A DNA stretch of 38,657 bases, taken from contig JAEDEN010000008.1 in assembly GCA_016293265.1 (NCBI GenBank), positions 1 through 38,657 on the forward strand. Direction: 5' to 3'. Shown in pieces: positions 31,159 through 38,657 of the stretch; position 1 is the stretch's first letter, and each line of letters opens with the position of its first letter. A model generated the notes under the pieces. The model was not told the origin of the DNA. It worked only from the letters and a program-made list of their open reading frames with translations, and did not search any database. The DNA is from Oscillospiraceae bacterium. Lineage in GTDB: Bacteria; Bacillota; Clostridia; Oscillospirales; Oscillospiraceae. Made by a program: the position numbers and the translations under genes.

Positions 31159-31839
31159 ATGACGACACCTGTTATAATGGATATTGCCGCAGCGGCGGTA
31201 CTGCTTGTTTTTGTGGTGCTTGGCGCCCGGGAGGGGCTTTTCCGCTCCCTGGCGGGCCTGGTGATCATCGTAATGGCCCTGGTGGGGGCCGCCATGATCT
31301 CCGCCACCTTCGCCACTCCCTTGGCAAAGCTGGTCACTCCGCTGGTGGAAGAGCGCATCACCCAGCGGGTGGATGAGGCCATCACGGCCCACTCCCCGTC
31401 CCCGGATACGCCCGGGGAGGTGGACGAGCTGCTGGACATCCTGGGCCTGGACCAGGACGTGCGGGAGAGCATCGGCCGCCGGGCGGAGGAGCGCGTCCGT
31501 ACCACCGGCGCCGGCGTGGTTTCCGCCGTGGTGGAAAGCCTGGCCCGCTCCGTCATTTACGGCATTTTGTACATCGTCTCCTTCCTGGCCCTCCTGCTGG
31601 TGCTGCATGTCCTGGCCAGGGCCATGGACCTTGTGACAAAGCTCCCCGGCATCCACTCCCTCAACGCCATGGGAGGCGGAGCGCTGGGACTGGTGAAAGG
31701 CGCTCTGGTGCTGTTTCTGGCCATCTGGGTGCTGCGGCGGCTGGGCGTTTCCTTCGAGACGGAGGCGGTGGCCCAGACCCGGATTCTGGAACTGTTTGCG
31801 TCGCATACGCCTTTGAGTATGCTCTCGCTTTTCCAATAA
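31159..31839 (+). CDS. CvpA-family membrane protein
   Basis: A 226-residue protein with membrane segments near residues 5-25 and 30-50, then a soluble acidic insert (VDEAITAHSPSPDTPGEVDELLDILGLD), and two more segments (about 130-155, 165-195). The closing LPGIHSLNAMGGGALGLVKGALVLFLAIWVL matches the CvpA family (P-x-x-x-N-x-x-x-G-x-x-x-G). E. coli CvpA is needed for colicin V production; in Firmicutes the role is unclear, and envelope functions are suspected. The ATG follows GAAAGGTAGG. The ClpE-like gene starts 15 nt downstream, so they are likely co-transcribed. Confidence 0.85.
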   Translation: MTTPVIMDIAAAAVLLVFVVLGAREGLFRSLAGLVIIVMALVGAAMISATFATPLAKLVTPLVEERITQRVDEAITAHSPSPDTPGEVDELLDILGLDQDVRESIGRRAEERVRTTGAGVVSAVVESLARSVIYGILYIVSFLALLLVLHVLARAMDLVTKLPGIHSLNAMGGGALGLVKGALVLFLAIWVLRRLGVSFETEAVAQTRILELFASHTPLSMLSLFQ

Positions 31840-31854
31840 CTTTGGAGGTATATC

Positions 31855-34152
<2,298 letters not shown>

Positions 34153-34165
34153 AGGGAGGGGGCCC

Positions 34166-34378
34166 ATGAAGCTGTTTCGCAAGAACATCGACCCCCGCTG
34201 CGCCTACTGCCAGCGGGGCCAGCAGGTCAACGAGCGGGAGGTGGCCTGCGTGAAGCGGGGCATCGTACCCATGGAGGACCACTGCCGCGCCTTCCGGTAT
34301 GACCCCCTCAAGCGGGTGCCCCCCAGGCCCGCCGCCCTTTCCACGGACCATTTACAGAAAGGGGATTTTTCCATTTGA
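34166..34378 (+). CDS. Small four-cysteine protein of unknown function
   Basis: A 70-residue protein (MKLFRKNIDPRCAYCQRGQQ...) with cysteines C12, C15, C28 and C40 followed by FRYDPLKRVPP. The CxxC ... C ... C pattern with the FxYDPLKRxP ending is a pattern I know from small uncharacterised Clostridia proteins; it probably binds zinc. Start ATG with GAAGGGAGG upstream. It lies 13 nt after the ClpE-like gene and is probably in the same transcript. Confidence 0.75.
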   Translation: MKLFRKNIDPRCAYCQRGQQVNEREVACVKRGIVPMEDHCRAFRYDPLKRVPPRPAALSTDHLQKGDFSI

Positions 34379-34421
34379 ATGAAAGCGGGGCTCCGGGCCC
34401 CGGGAGAGAAGGAGAAAAAAC

Positions 34422-35237
34422 ATGAAGATCGAAAAGGTATACTGCCTTTGCTACAGCGCCACCGGTACCACCGGAAAGGTGGTTTCCGCTGTGGCGGAGG
34501 CCATCGCCCAAAAGCTGAACGTCCCCATGGAGTCCATCCCCTTCACCCTTCCCGCCCAGCGGGAGGAGGCCCATGCCTTCTCCGACAGGGACCTGGTGGT
34601 GGTGGGCAGCCCCACCTACGCCGGCAGGATGCCCAACAAAATCATGCCGGATTACCGGGAGAAGCTCACCGGCGGCGGCGCCCTGGCGGTCAGCGTGGTG
34701 ACCTTCGGCAACCGCTCCTTTGACAATTCCCTGGCGGAGCTGACGGCCCTCCTGGCGGAAAAGGGCTTCCGCCCCATCGCCGCCGGCGCCTTTGTCTGCC
34801 GCCACGCCTTCACCGATGTGCTGGCGGGGGGCCGTCCCGGCTTTGACGACCTGCGCCAGGCCCGGGAGCTGGGCGAGCGGGCCGCGGAGAAGGTGCTCTC
34901 CGGAGACGAGGGCGCCGTGGAGGTCCCCGGCGACAGCGGGGCCCCCTACTACGTCCCCAAGGGCACTGACGGCCAGCCCGCCAAGTTCCTCAAGGCCAAG
35001 CCCCTGACGGACCTCTCCAAATGCTCCGGCTGCGGCGTGTGCGCCCGGGTTTGCCCCACCGGGGCCATCGACCCCGCAGACGTGTCCCTGGTCCCCGGCG
35101 TTTGCATCAAGTGCCAGGCCTGCGTCCGCAAGTGCACCCGCCATGCCAAGTATTTCGAAGACCCCGCCTTCCTCTCCCATGTGGCCATGCTGGAGCAGAA
35201 TTTCCGGGAGGACAAGGAAAACGCCCTCTTCTGGTAA
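34422..35237 (+). CDS. EFR1-family flavodoxin-ferredoxin fusion
   Basis: A 271-residue redox protein with an N-terminal flavodoxin-like domain (LCYSATGTTGKVV phosphate-binding loop, LVVVGSPTYAGRMPNKIMP) and a C-terminal 2[4Fe-4S] ferredoxin domain with two CxxCxxC motifs: CSGCGVCARVCPTGAI and CIKCQACVRKCTRHAKYF. This arrangement is the EFR1 (EFhand-less flavodoxin/ferrodoxin) type common in anaerobes. It would carry electrons between low-potential donors and an unknown partner. Start ATG has GGAGAAAAAAC upstream. A strong bidirectional terminator follows. Confidence 0.88.
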   Translation: MKIEKVYCLCYSATGTTGKVVSAVAEAIAQKLNVPMESIPFTLPAQREEAHAFSDRDLVVVGSPTYAGRMPNKIMPDYREKLTGGGALAVSVVTFGNRSFDNSLAELTALLAEKGFRPIAAGAFVCRHAFTDVLAGGRPGFDDLRQARELGERAAEKVLSGDEGAVEVPGDSGAPYYVPKGTDGQPAKFLKAKPLTDLSKCSGCGVCARVCPTGAIDPADVSLVPGVCIKCQACVRKCTRHAKYFEDPAFLSHVAMLEQNFREDKENALFW

Positions 35238-35250
35238 CGCCCTGTACATA

Positions 35251-35287
35251 AAAAACGCCCCACGGATCATTTCCGTGGGGCGTTTTT
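35251..35287. terminator. Bidirectional terminator between EFR1 and zinc-ribbon genes
   Basis: Stem of up to 16 bp (AAAAACGCCCCACGGA with TCCGTGGGGCGTTTTT), 5-nt loop TCATT. A-run and T-run flank it, so it works for the two convergent genes. Confidence 0.92.
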
Positions 35288-35291
35288 GGGA

Positions 35292-35624
35292 TCAGAAGAA
35301 AAACCGGAAGAGGAACAGCAGGAGGAACACAAGAAAGCCGATGAGGCCCTTGGCGTTGGAGAGGTCCGGGGTTTCCGCCTGCTTGCGCTTAGGGGCGGGA
35401 GGGCGCTGCTCCAGGGGTGTTGCCCGCCGCCGGCGGTTTTCCGTGTGGTATTCCTTGTGGAGGAAGGAGCCGGCGTGGCCCCGCTCGCTGATGCCCTCCT
35501 GACGGATCACCGGGGTGCTGCCGCTCTGGCGGGGGGGCAGGTTGAAAGCGCCGCACCGGGGGCAGAAGCCGTCCTCATCGTAGTCGTATCCCTTGCCGCA
35601 CTCATAGCAGCGTACCTTCTGCAT
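35292..35624 (-). CDS. Zinc-ribbon protein with C-terminal membrane tail
   Basis: A 110-residue protein. N-terminal zinc ribbon C6-x2-C9 ... C21-x2-C24 (CYECGKGYDYDEDGFCPRCG), then a charged, Pro/Arg-rich middle part, then a C-terminal hydrophobic stretch (GLIGFLVFLLLFLFRFFF), which is long enough for one membrane pass. This is a tail-anchored layout with the zinc ribbon in the cytoplasm. Function unknown. ATG has AAAGGAGG on the - strand. Divergent from the Cys/Gly-rich gene. Confidence 0.8.
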   Translation of the reverse strand: MQKVRCYECGKGYDYDEDGFCPRCGAFNLPPRQSGSTPVIRQEGISERGHAGSFLHKEYHTENRRRRATPLEQRPPAPKRKQAETPDLSNAKGLIGFLVFLLLFLFRFFF

Positions 35625-35650
35625 AAAACCGCCTCCTTTCGACTGAATCC

Positions 35651-35679
35651 ATCATAGCACCCCCAAGGGGATTTGAAAA
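35651..35679 (-). promoter_or_regulatory. Promoter of the zinc-ribbon gene
   Basis: Read on the - strand: TTTTCA (35679-35674), 17-nt spacer, TATGAT (35656-35651), 27 nt before the start codon. Confidence 0.55.
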
Positions 35680-35696
35680 GGGGAATGTGGTCCGCC

Positions 35697-35725
35697 TTGA
35701 CAAGAAAAATCCCCTGGGGTACACT
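35697..35725 (+). promoter_or_regulatory. Promoter of the Cys/Gly-rich protein - tcdA - cysK operon
   Basis: Consensus -35 TTGACA (35697-35702), 17-nt spacer, TACACT (35720-35725). Confidence 0.7.
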
Positions 35726-35782
35726 CATGACATATGATTTTCGGCGCAAACTATGCCGGCGGAAGAAAGGAGCGGGGATACC

Positions 35783-36151
35783 ATGGGCTGTGGAGCGAAT
35801 TGCGGAGGCGGAGGCTGCTGCGGCGGCTGCGGAGGCTGCGGCCGGGAACTGTGGCTGACGGAGGGCGAGGTGGCCTTTCTGATGCGCTTTGCCCAGATCC
35901 CCTTCCTGCCGGTGGCCCGCCGGTGGGACAGCGAGACCCCCATCTATCTGGAGGAGGGGGATGCGTCCCTGTACAGCGGCCTGCTGCAGTCCCTGGCCCT
36001 CAAGGGCCTTATCACCATTGATTACCACATCCCCCTCTCCGGCTTTGATTACGCCGCCTATGAGGGTTACCCCTGCCGGGGCAGCATGGCCCTGACGGCG
36101 GAGGGCCAGCGGGCCGTGGAGCTGCTGGAGATCCAGGGGGCGGAGGAATAA
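35783..36151 (+). CDS. Cys/Gly-rich N-terminus fused to a winged-helix-like domain, unknown function
   Basis: A 122-residue protein. Residues 1-20 are almost only Gly and Cys: MGCGANCGGGGCCGGCGGCG, with six cysteines (3, 7, 12, 13, 16, 19). The rest (LTEGEVAFLMRFAQIPFLPVARRW ... LYSGLLQSLALKGLITIDYHIPL ... GSMALTAEGQRAVELLE) looks like a small winged helix of the kind found in MarR-like regulators. Metal or redox sensing is a reasonable guess; no function can be claimed. Start ATG at 35783 follows AGAAAGGAG with 10-nt spacing; an upstream ATG at 35753 has no site. tcdA starts 1 nt after its stop. Confidence 0.72.
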   Translation: MGCGANCGGGGCCGGCGGCGRELWLTEGEVAFLMRFAQIPFLPVARRWDSETPIYLEEGDASLYSGLLQSLALKGLITIDYHIPLSGFDYAAYEGYPCRGSMALTAEGQRAVELLEIQGAEE

Positions 36152-36152
36152 A

Positions 36153-36881
36153 ATGGAAGAGCAGTTTGCAAGAACGGAGCTGCTGCTGGGCCGGGAGGCC
36201 ATGGAGCGGCTGTTTCGCGCCCGGGTGGCGGTCTTCGGCCTGGGCGGCGTGGGGGGCTACGCGGTGGAGGCTCTGGCCCGCAGCGGCGTGGGCACCCTGG
36301 ACCTCATTGACGACGACACCGTGAACCTTACCAACCTGAACCGCCAGATCATCGCCACCCATGAGACCCTGGGCCGGCACAAGGTGGATGCTGCCCGGGA
36401 GCGGGTCCTTTCCATCAACCCCGGGGCGGTGGTCCACACCTACAAGACCTTTTTCCTGCCGGAAACGGCGGGGCAGTTCGACTTCACCCAATTCGACTAT
36501 GTGGTGGACGCCATCGACACCGTCACCGGCAAGCTGATGCTGGTGGAGGCGGCCCAAAGGGCGGGGACGCCCGTCATCAGCTGCATGGGGGCGGGGAACA
36601 AGCTGGACCCCACCGCCTTTGAGGTGGCGGACCTCTCCAGGACCTCCGTCTGTCCCCTGGCCCGGGTCATGCGCAAGGAGCTGGGAAAGCGGGGCATCCG
36701 GCACCTGAAGGTGGTCTACTCCAAAGAGCAGGCCATGACCCCCGCGCCGGCGGCGGAGGAGCCGGGCAGCGCCCATCCCAAGCGCCAGACCCCCGGTTCC
36801 AACGCCTTTGTCCCCGCCGTGGCGGGGCTGATCCTGGCGGGGGAAGTGGTAAAGGATATCGCCGGCCGGAACGGCACATAA
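36153..36881 (+). CDS. tcdA: tRNA threonylcarbamoyladenosine dehydratase TcdA (E1-like)
   Basis: ATP-dependent enzyme that cyclises t6A37 to ct6A in ANN-decoding tRNAs. The E1/ThiF fold is clear: nucleotide loop VFGLGGVGGYAVEALARSG, LIDDDTVNLTNLNRQIIATHETLG, then VVDAIDTVTGKLMLVEAA and ISCMGAGNKLDP. The conserved SRTSVCPLARVMRKEL region contains the cysteine-arginine feature of the YgdL/TcdA group. There are no CxxC zinc pairs as in MoeB/ThiF, which supports TcdA. Length is 242 residues. GGAGGA precedes the ATG by about 5 nt, inside the upstream gene's end. Confidence 0.9.
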   Translation: MEEQFARTELLLGREAMERLFRARVAVFGLGGVGGYAVEALARSGVGTLDLIDDDTVNLTNLNRQIIATHETLGRHKVDAARERVLSINPGAVVHTYKTFFLPETAGQFDFTQFDYVVDAIDTVTGKLMLVEAAQRAGTPVISCMGAGNKLDPTAFEVADLSRTSVCPLARVMRKELGKRGIRHLKVVYSKEQAMTPAPAAEEPGSAHPKRQTPGSNAFVPAVAGLILAGEVVKDIAGRNGT

Positions 36882-36896
36882 AAAGGAGGAAGACCT

Positions 36897-37832
36897 ATGT
36901 CTCATATTTATACCTCCGCCCAGCAGCTCATCGGCAACACCCCGCTGCTGCGCCTGGGGCGGATCGAGGAGAAGGAGGGCCTGAAGGCCGTGCTTCTTGC
37001 CAAGCTGGAGTGCTGCAGCATCGCCGGCAGCGCCAAGGACCGGGTGGGCCTTGCCATGATCGAGGATGCGGAGCGGCGGGGGCTGCTGAAGCCCGGCTCC
37101 GTCATCATCGAGCCCACCTCCGGCAACACCGGCATCGGCCTTGCCTGCGTGGCGGCGGTGCGGGGCTACCGGACGGTCATCGTCATGCCGGACACCATGA
37201 GCGTGGAGCGGCGGCTGGTGATGGAGGCTTATGGCGCGGAGGTGGTTTTGAGCGACGGGAGCCTGGGCATGGCCGGAGCCATCGCCAAGGCGGAGGAGCT
37301 GGCGGAAAAGACCCCCGGCAGCTTCATCCCCGGCCAGTTCGTCAACCCCGCCAACGCCGCCGCCCATTACGCCACCACCGGCCCTGAGATTTGGCGGGAC
37401 ACCGGCGGAAGGGTGGATTTCTTTGTGGCGGGAGTGGGCACCGGCGGCACCATCACCGGCGCCGGCGAGTACTTAAAGGCCCAGGACCCTGCCATCCGCG
37501 TGGTGGCGGTGGAGCCGGAGGGCTCTGCCATCCTCAGCGGCGGGAAGGCGGGGAAGCACGGCCTCCAGGGCATCGGCGCGGGCTTCATCCCGGAGGTGCT
37601 GCATACGGACGTGTATGACGAGGTCATCCCCGTCAGCGACCGGGACGCCTACGCCGCCGGGCGGATGATGGGCAGGACGGAGGGAGTTCTGGTGGGCATC
37701 TCCTCCGGCGCGGCCCTCCACGCCGCCATCCGGCTGGCCCGGCGGGAGGAGAATGCGGGCAAGACCATCGTGGTCCTCCTGCCCGACACAGGAGAGCGCT
37801 ATCTCTCCACCCCCATGTTCGCGGAGAAGTGA
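36897..37832 (+). CDS. cysK: Cysteine synthase (O-acetylserine sulfhydrylase)
   Basis: PLP enzyme that makes cysteine from O-acetylserine and sulfide. The pyridoxal lysine is K47 in AGSAKDRVG; the substrate loop is PTSGNTGIGLA; the phosphate-binding glycine loop is GVGTGGTITGAGEYLK; the end has GISSGAALHAA and VVLLPDTGERYLST. Length is 311 residues. In front of the lysine, the usual N-P-(G/A)-G-S-V-K reads C-S-I-A-G-S-A-K, a small departure. Start ATG has AAAGGAGG 7 nt upstream. It is third in the operon after tcdA. It could supply cysteine to the IscS-IscU system, but no T-box or CymR-type site was seen. Confidence 0.93.
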   Translation: MSHIYTSAQQLIGNTPLLRLGRIEEKEGLKAVLLAKLECCSIAGSAKDRVGLAMIEDAERRGLLKPGSVIIEPTSGNTGIGLACVAAVRGYRTVIVMPDTMSVERRLVMEAYGAEVVLSDGSLGMAGAIAKAEELAEKTPGSFIPGQFVNPANAAAHYATTGPEIWRDTGGRVDFFVAGVGTGGTITGAGEYLKAQDPAIRVVAVEPEGSAILSGGKAGKHGLQGIGAGFIPEVLHTDVYDEVIPVSDRDAYAAGRMMGRTEGVLVGISSGAALHAAIRLARREENAGKTIVVLLPDTGERYLSTPMFAEK

Positions 37833-37870
37833 GGCGGGGCTGTCCCTTGGGAGGAAGCCTGCCGCTCCGG

Positions 37871-37910
37871 GGCCGTTTCTCCCGGATTGCGGCAAAGCGG
37901 CCTTGTTTTG
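37871..37910 (+). terminator. Possible weak terminator after cysK
   Basis: GGCCG-TTT with AAA-G-CGGCC (37871-37902) around a long loop, followed by TTGTTTTG. Weak; given only because nothing better ends the operon. Confidence 0.35.
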
Positions 37911-37961
37911 CACCGCTGTGTGGGGATATCCTCATACTGGGGAGAACAAGATGAACCATAC

Positions 37962-38095
37962 CTTCTCCCCCCTCCCCCCCGCGGGGGGAGGGGGCTGAGG
38001 GGGGAGGGGGTGCGGAGCAGGCAAGGGCCTGCGGAGCAGCCCCCCCGGCGGCCGCCGGGGGGAATGTGGCAGTCTCCCCCCGGGGGGGGGGTGCA
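37962..38095. repeat. G/C-rich mosaic intergenic element
   Basis: A 12-bp hairpin CCCCCTCCCCCC / GGGGGGAGGGGG (37968-37994); the unit GGGGGGAGGGGG twice (37983-37994, 37999-38010); the unit GCGGAGCAG twice (38012-38020, 38031-38039); a 22-bp perfect palindrome centred on GCGGCCGC (38041-38062); and a CCCCCC/GGGGGG palindrome (from about 38076). No coding potential. It looks like an intergenic repeat family, but only one copy is in the window. Confidence 0.65.
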
Positions 38096-38119
38096 AAAGG
38101 GAGCCGCCCGTGCTATCAT
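38091..38119 (+). promoter_or_regulatory. Possible promoter of the ABC-F leader
   Basis: GTGCAA (38091-38096), 17-nt spacer, TATCAT (38114-38119). The -10 is the same as before two other units; the -35 is poor. Transcription would start near 38126, leaving about 200 nt of leader. Confidence 0.45.
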
Positions 38120-38146
38120 GAAGAAAAAAGAAAGGGAGTTGAAAGG

Positions 38147-38167
38147 ATGAAGATTGCTTCTTGCTGA
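38147..38167 (+). CDS. Leader peptide (upstream ORF), MKIASC
   Basis: Six-codon reading frame ATG AAG ATT GCT TCT TGC TGA with an excellent ribosome binding site, AAAGGGAG (38131-38138), 8 nt upstream. It lies within the leader of the Lsa-like ABC-F gene, in front of a terminator. Leader peptides of this size are typical for genes controlled by ribosome stalling. No homologue is known to me, so evidence is the good translation signal and the location. Confidence 0.5.
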   Translation: MKIASC

Positions 38168-38174
38168 ACGGAAA

Positions 38175-38227
38175 GGCGCGCAGGGAAGGGGGAAAAGGCC
38201 CCCCGGCCGTTTGATGCGCCCGTTTTT
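38175..38227 (+). other. Leader hairpin with T-run (first of two)
   Basis: Outer arms GG-(C)-GCGCA / TGCGC-CC (38175-38182 with 38215-38221), inner 5-bp stem GGGGG / CCCCC (38188-38203), followed by TTTTT (38223-38227). It could be a pause site or a weaker terminator 8 nt downstream of the leader peptide stop. Confidence 0.4.
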
Positions 38228-38272
38228 GCAGGAAGCCGTGATCCATTTCAACCGGGTGCCCTATTTTGCTCC

Positions 38273-38308
38273 GGCTGCGGGAACGGGACGTTCCTGCGGC
38301 CATTTTTT
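38273..38308 (+). terminator. Terminator in the ABC-F leader (attenuator)
   Basis: 13-bp stem GGCTGCGGGAACG with CGTTCCTGCGGCC (two G-T wobbles), GGA loop, then A and six T (38303-38308). It ends 8 nt before the ABC-F ribosome binding site. A terminator at this position would block expression unless the leader refolds. Confidence 0.8.
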
Positions 38309-38329
38309 ATATCTCCGGAGGAAACACAA

Positions 38330-38657
38330 ATGTCACAGATCAAGGTATCCAACCTTTCCTTTTGCTACGAGGGGAGCCTGACCCCCGTTTTTGAAAACGT
38401 CAGCTTTCAGATCGACACCGGCTGGAAGCTGGGCTTTACCGGCCGCAACGGCCGGGGCAAGACCACCTTTTTGAAGCTCCTGATGGGCCAATACCCCTAT
38501 CAGGGCATCATCACCCACTCCACTGCCTTCACCTACTTCCCCTTCCCGGTATCCGGTCCGGAACTGACGGCCCGGGCCGTGGCGGAGGAGGCGGCGGGGG
38601 AGGGGGAGCCATGGCGGCTTTCCCGGGAGCTTTCCCTGCTGGAGGTGGAGGAGGACG
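38330..38657 (+). CDS. Lsa-like ABC-F ATPase, 5' part
   Basis: The gene runs off the right edge; 109 residues are visible. It begins MSQIKVSNLSFCYEGSLTPVFENVSFQIDT, has Walker A GRNGRGKTT (38-46) and FLKLLMGQYPYQGII, then TAFTYFPFPVSGPELTARAVAEE. The aromatic start and YFPFPV segment match the Lsa branch of ABC-F proteins, soluble ribosome-binding ATPases that remove lincosamides, streptogramin A and pleuromutilins from the peptidyl transferase centre. Whether this protein gives resistance cannot be decided without the interdomain linker, which lies outside the window. GGAGG (38317-38321) is 8 nt before the ATG. An attenuator-like leader is directly upstream. Confidence 0.88.
   Translation, partial: MSQIKVSNLSFCYEGSLTPVFENVSFQIDTGWKLGFTGRNGRGKTTFLKLLMGQYPYQGIITHSTAFTYFPFPVSGPELTARAVAEEAAGEGEPWRLSRELSLLEVEED

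Noticed and set aside
38120..38150. A second tiny ORF in the ABC-F leader, MKKKERELKG, ending at the MKIASC start
   Set aside because: Its ATG overlaps the predicted -10 box, so it would not be on the transcript, and it has no ribosome binding site.

Overview
The window looks like a piece of chromosome from a GC-rich gut-type Clostridia, most likely an Oscillospiraceae relative (Flavonifractor / Pseudoflavonifractor / Intestinimonas neighbourhood). That is inferred from gene content and order: dprA-topA-trmFO, plsX-acpP-rnc, a SpoIIIE/FtsK translocase, ecfA1-ecfA2-ecfT next to truA, an sdpR-sdpI pair, a DUF5711 protein, strong AAAGGAGG-type ribosome binding sites and sigma-A promoters with TATCAT/TATGAT -10 boxes. 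No rRNA, tRNA, CRISPR array, transposase or phage gene was seen. Almost all genes are on the + strand; only two short genes (a phosphodiesterase and a zinc-ribbon membrane protein) are on the - strand.

Left part (1-12669) is housekeeping. It holds the 3' end of a lysyl-tRNA synthetase carrying an extra C-terminal tRNA-binding domain, then an rRNA/tRNA 2'-O-methyltransferase, dprA, topA (with a histone-H1-like Lys/Ala tail), trmFO, plsX, acpP, rnc, uppP and a SpoIIIE/FtsK translocase. A very good promoter is embedded before acpP, and a terminator abuts the ribosome binding site of rnc, which should make acpP much more highly expressed than rnc.

Middle part (12778-24853) is a string of short transcription units. 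They are an aminotransferase with a Dabb-domain protein; iscS-iscU with a dyad over its promoter; a divergent phosphodiesterase / sdpR-sdpI pair with two near-identical 20-bp palindromes bracketing the sdpR promoter; an unknown small protein overlapping a TIGR01212-type radical SAM enzyme; a three-subunit molybdenum hydroxylase (FAD, 2Fe-2S, Mo) followed by a hexapeptide-repeat protein; and a SAM methyltransferase with a VanZ-like protein. Two intergenic regions (about 14280-14442 and 23766-23861) carry copies of the same non-coding repeat, each ending directly at a terminator.

Right part (25425-38657) begins with the ECF transporter energising module, ancestrally adjacent to truA. Here an unrecognised membrane-anchored coiled-coil protein, 13-nt direct repeats, a truncated and start-codon-less copy of the truA 5' end, and a palindrome lie between ecfT and the intact truA: a small recombination or insertion scar. 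Then come a DUF5711 protein, a CvpA-like protein, a ClpE-like unfoldase, a small Cys protein, an EFR1-type flavodoxin-ferredoxin, and an operon of a Cys/Gly-rich protein, TcdA and cysteine synthase. A G-rich mosaic intergenic element follows. The window ends inside an Lsa-like ABC-F gene that is not closed by a stop. It is preceded by a leader with a six-codon upstream ORF and a strong terminator just before its ribosome binding site, the classic layout of antibiotic-responsive transcription attenuation. That leader and the ecfT-truA scar are the most rewarding places for follow-up.
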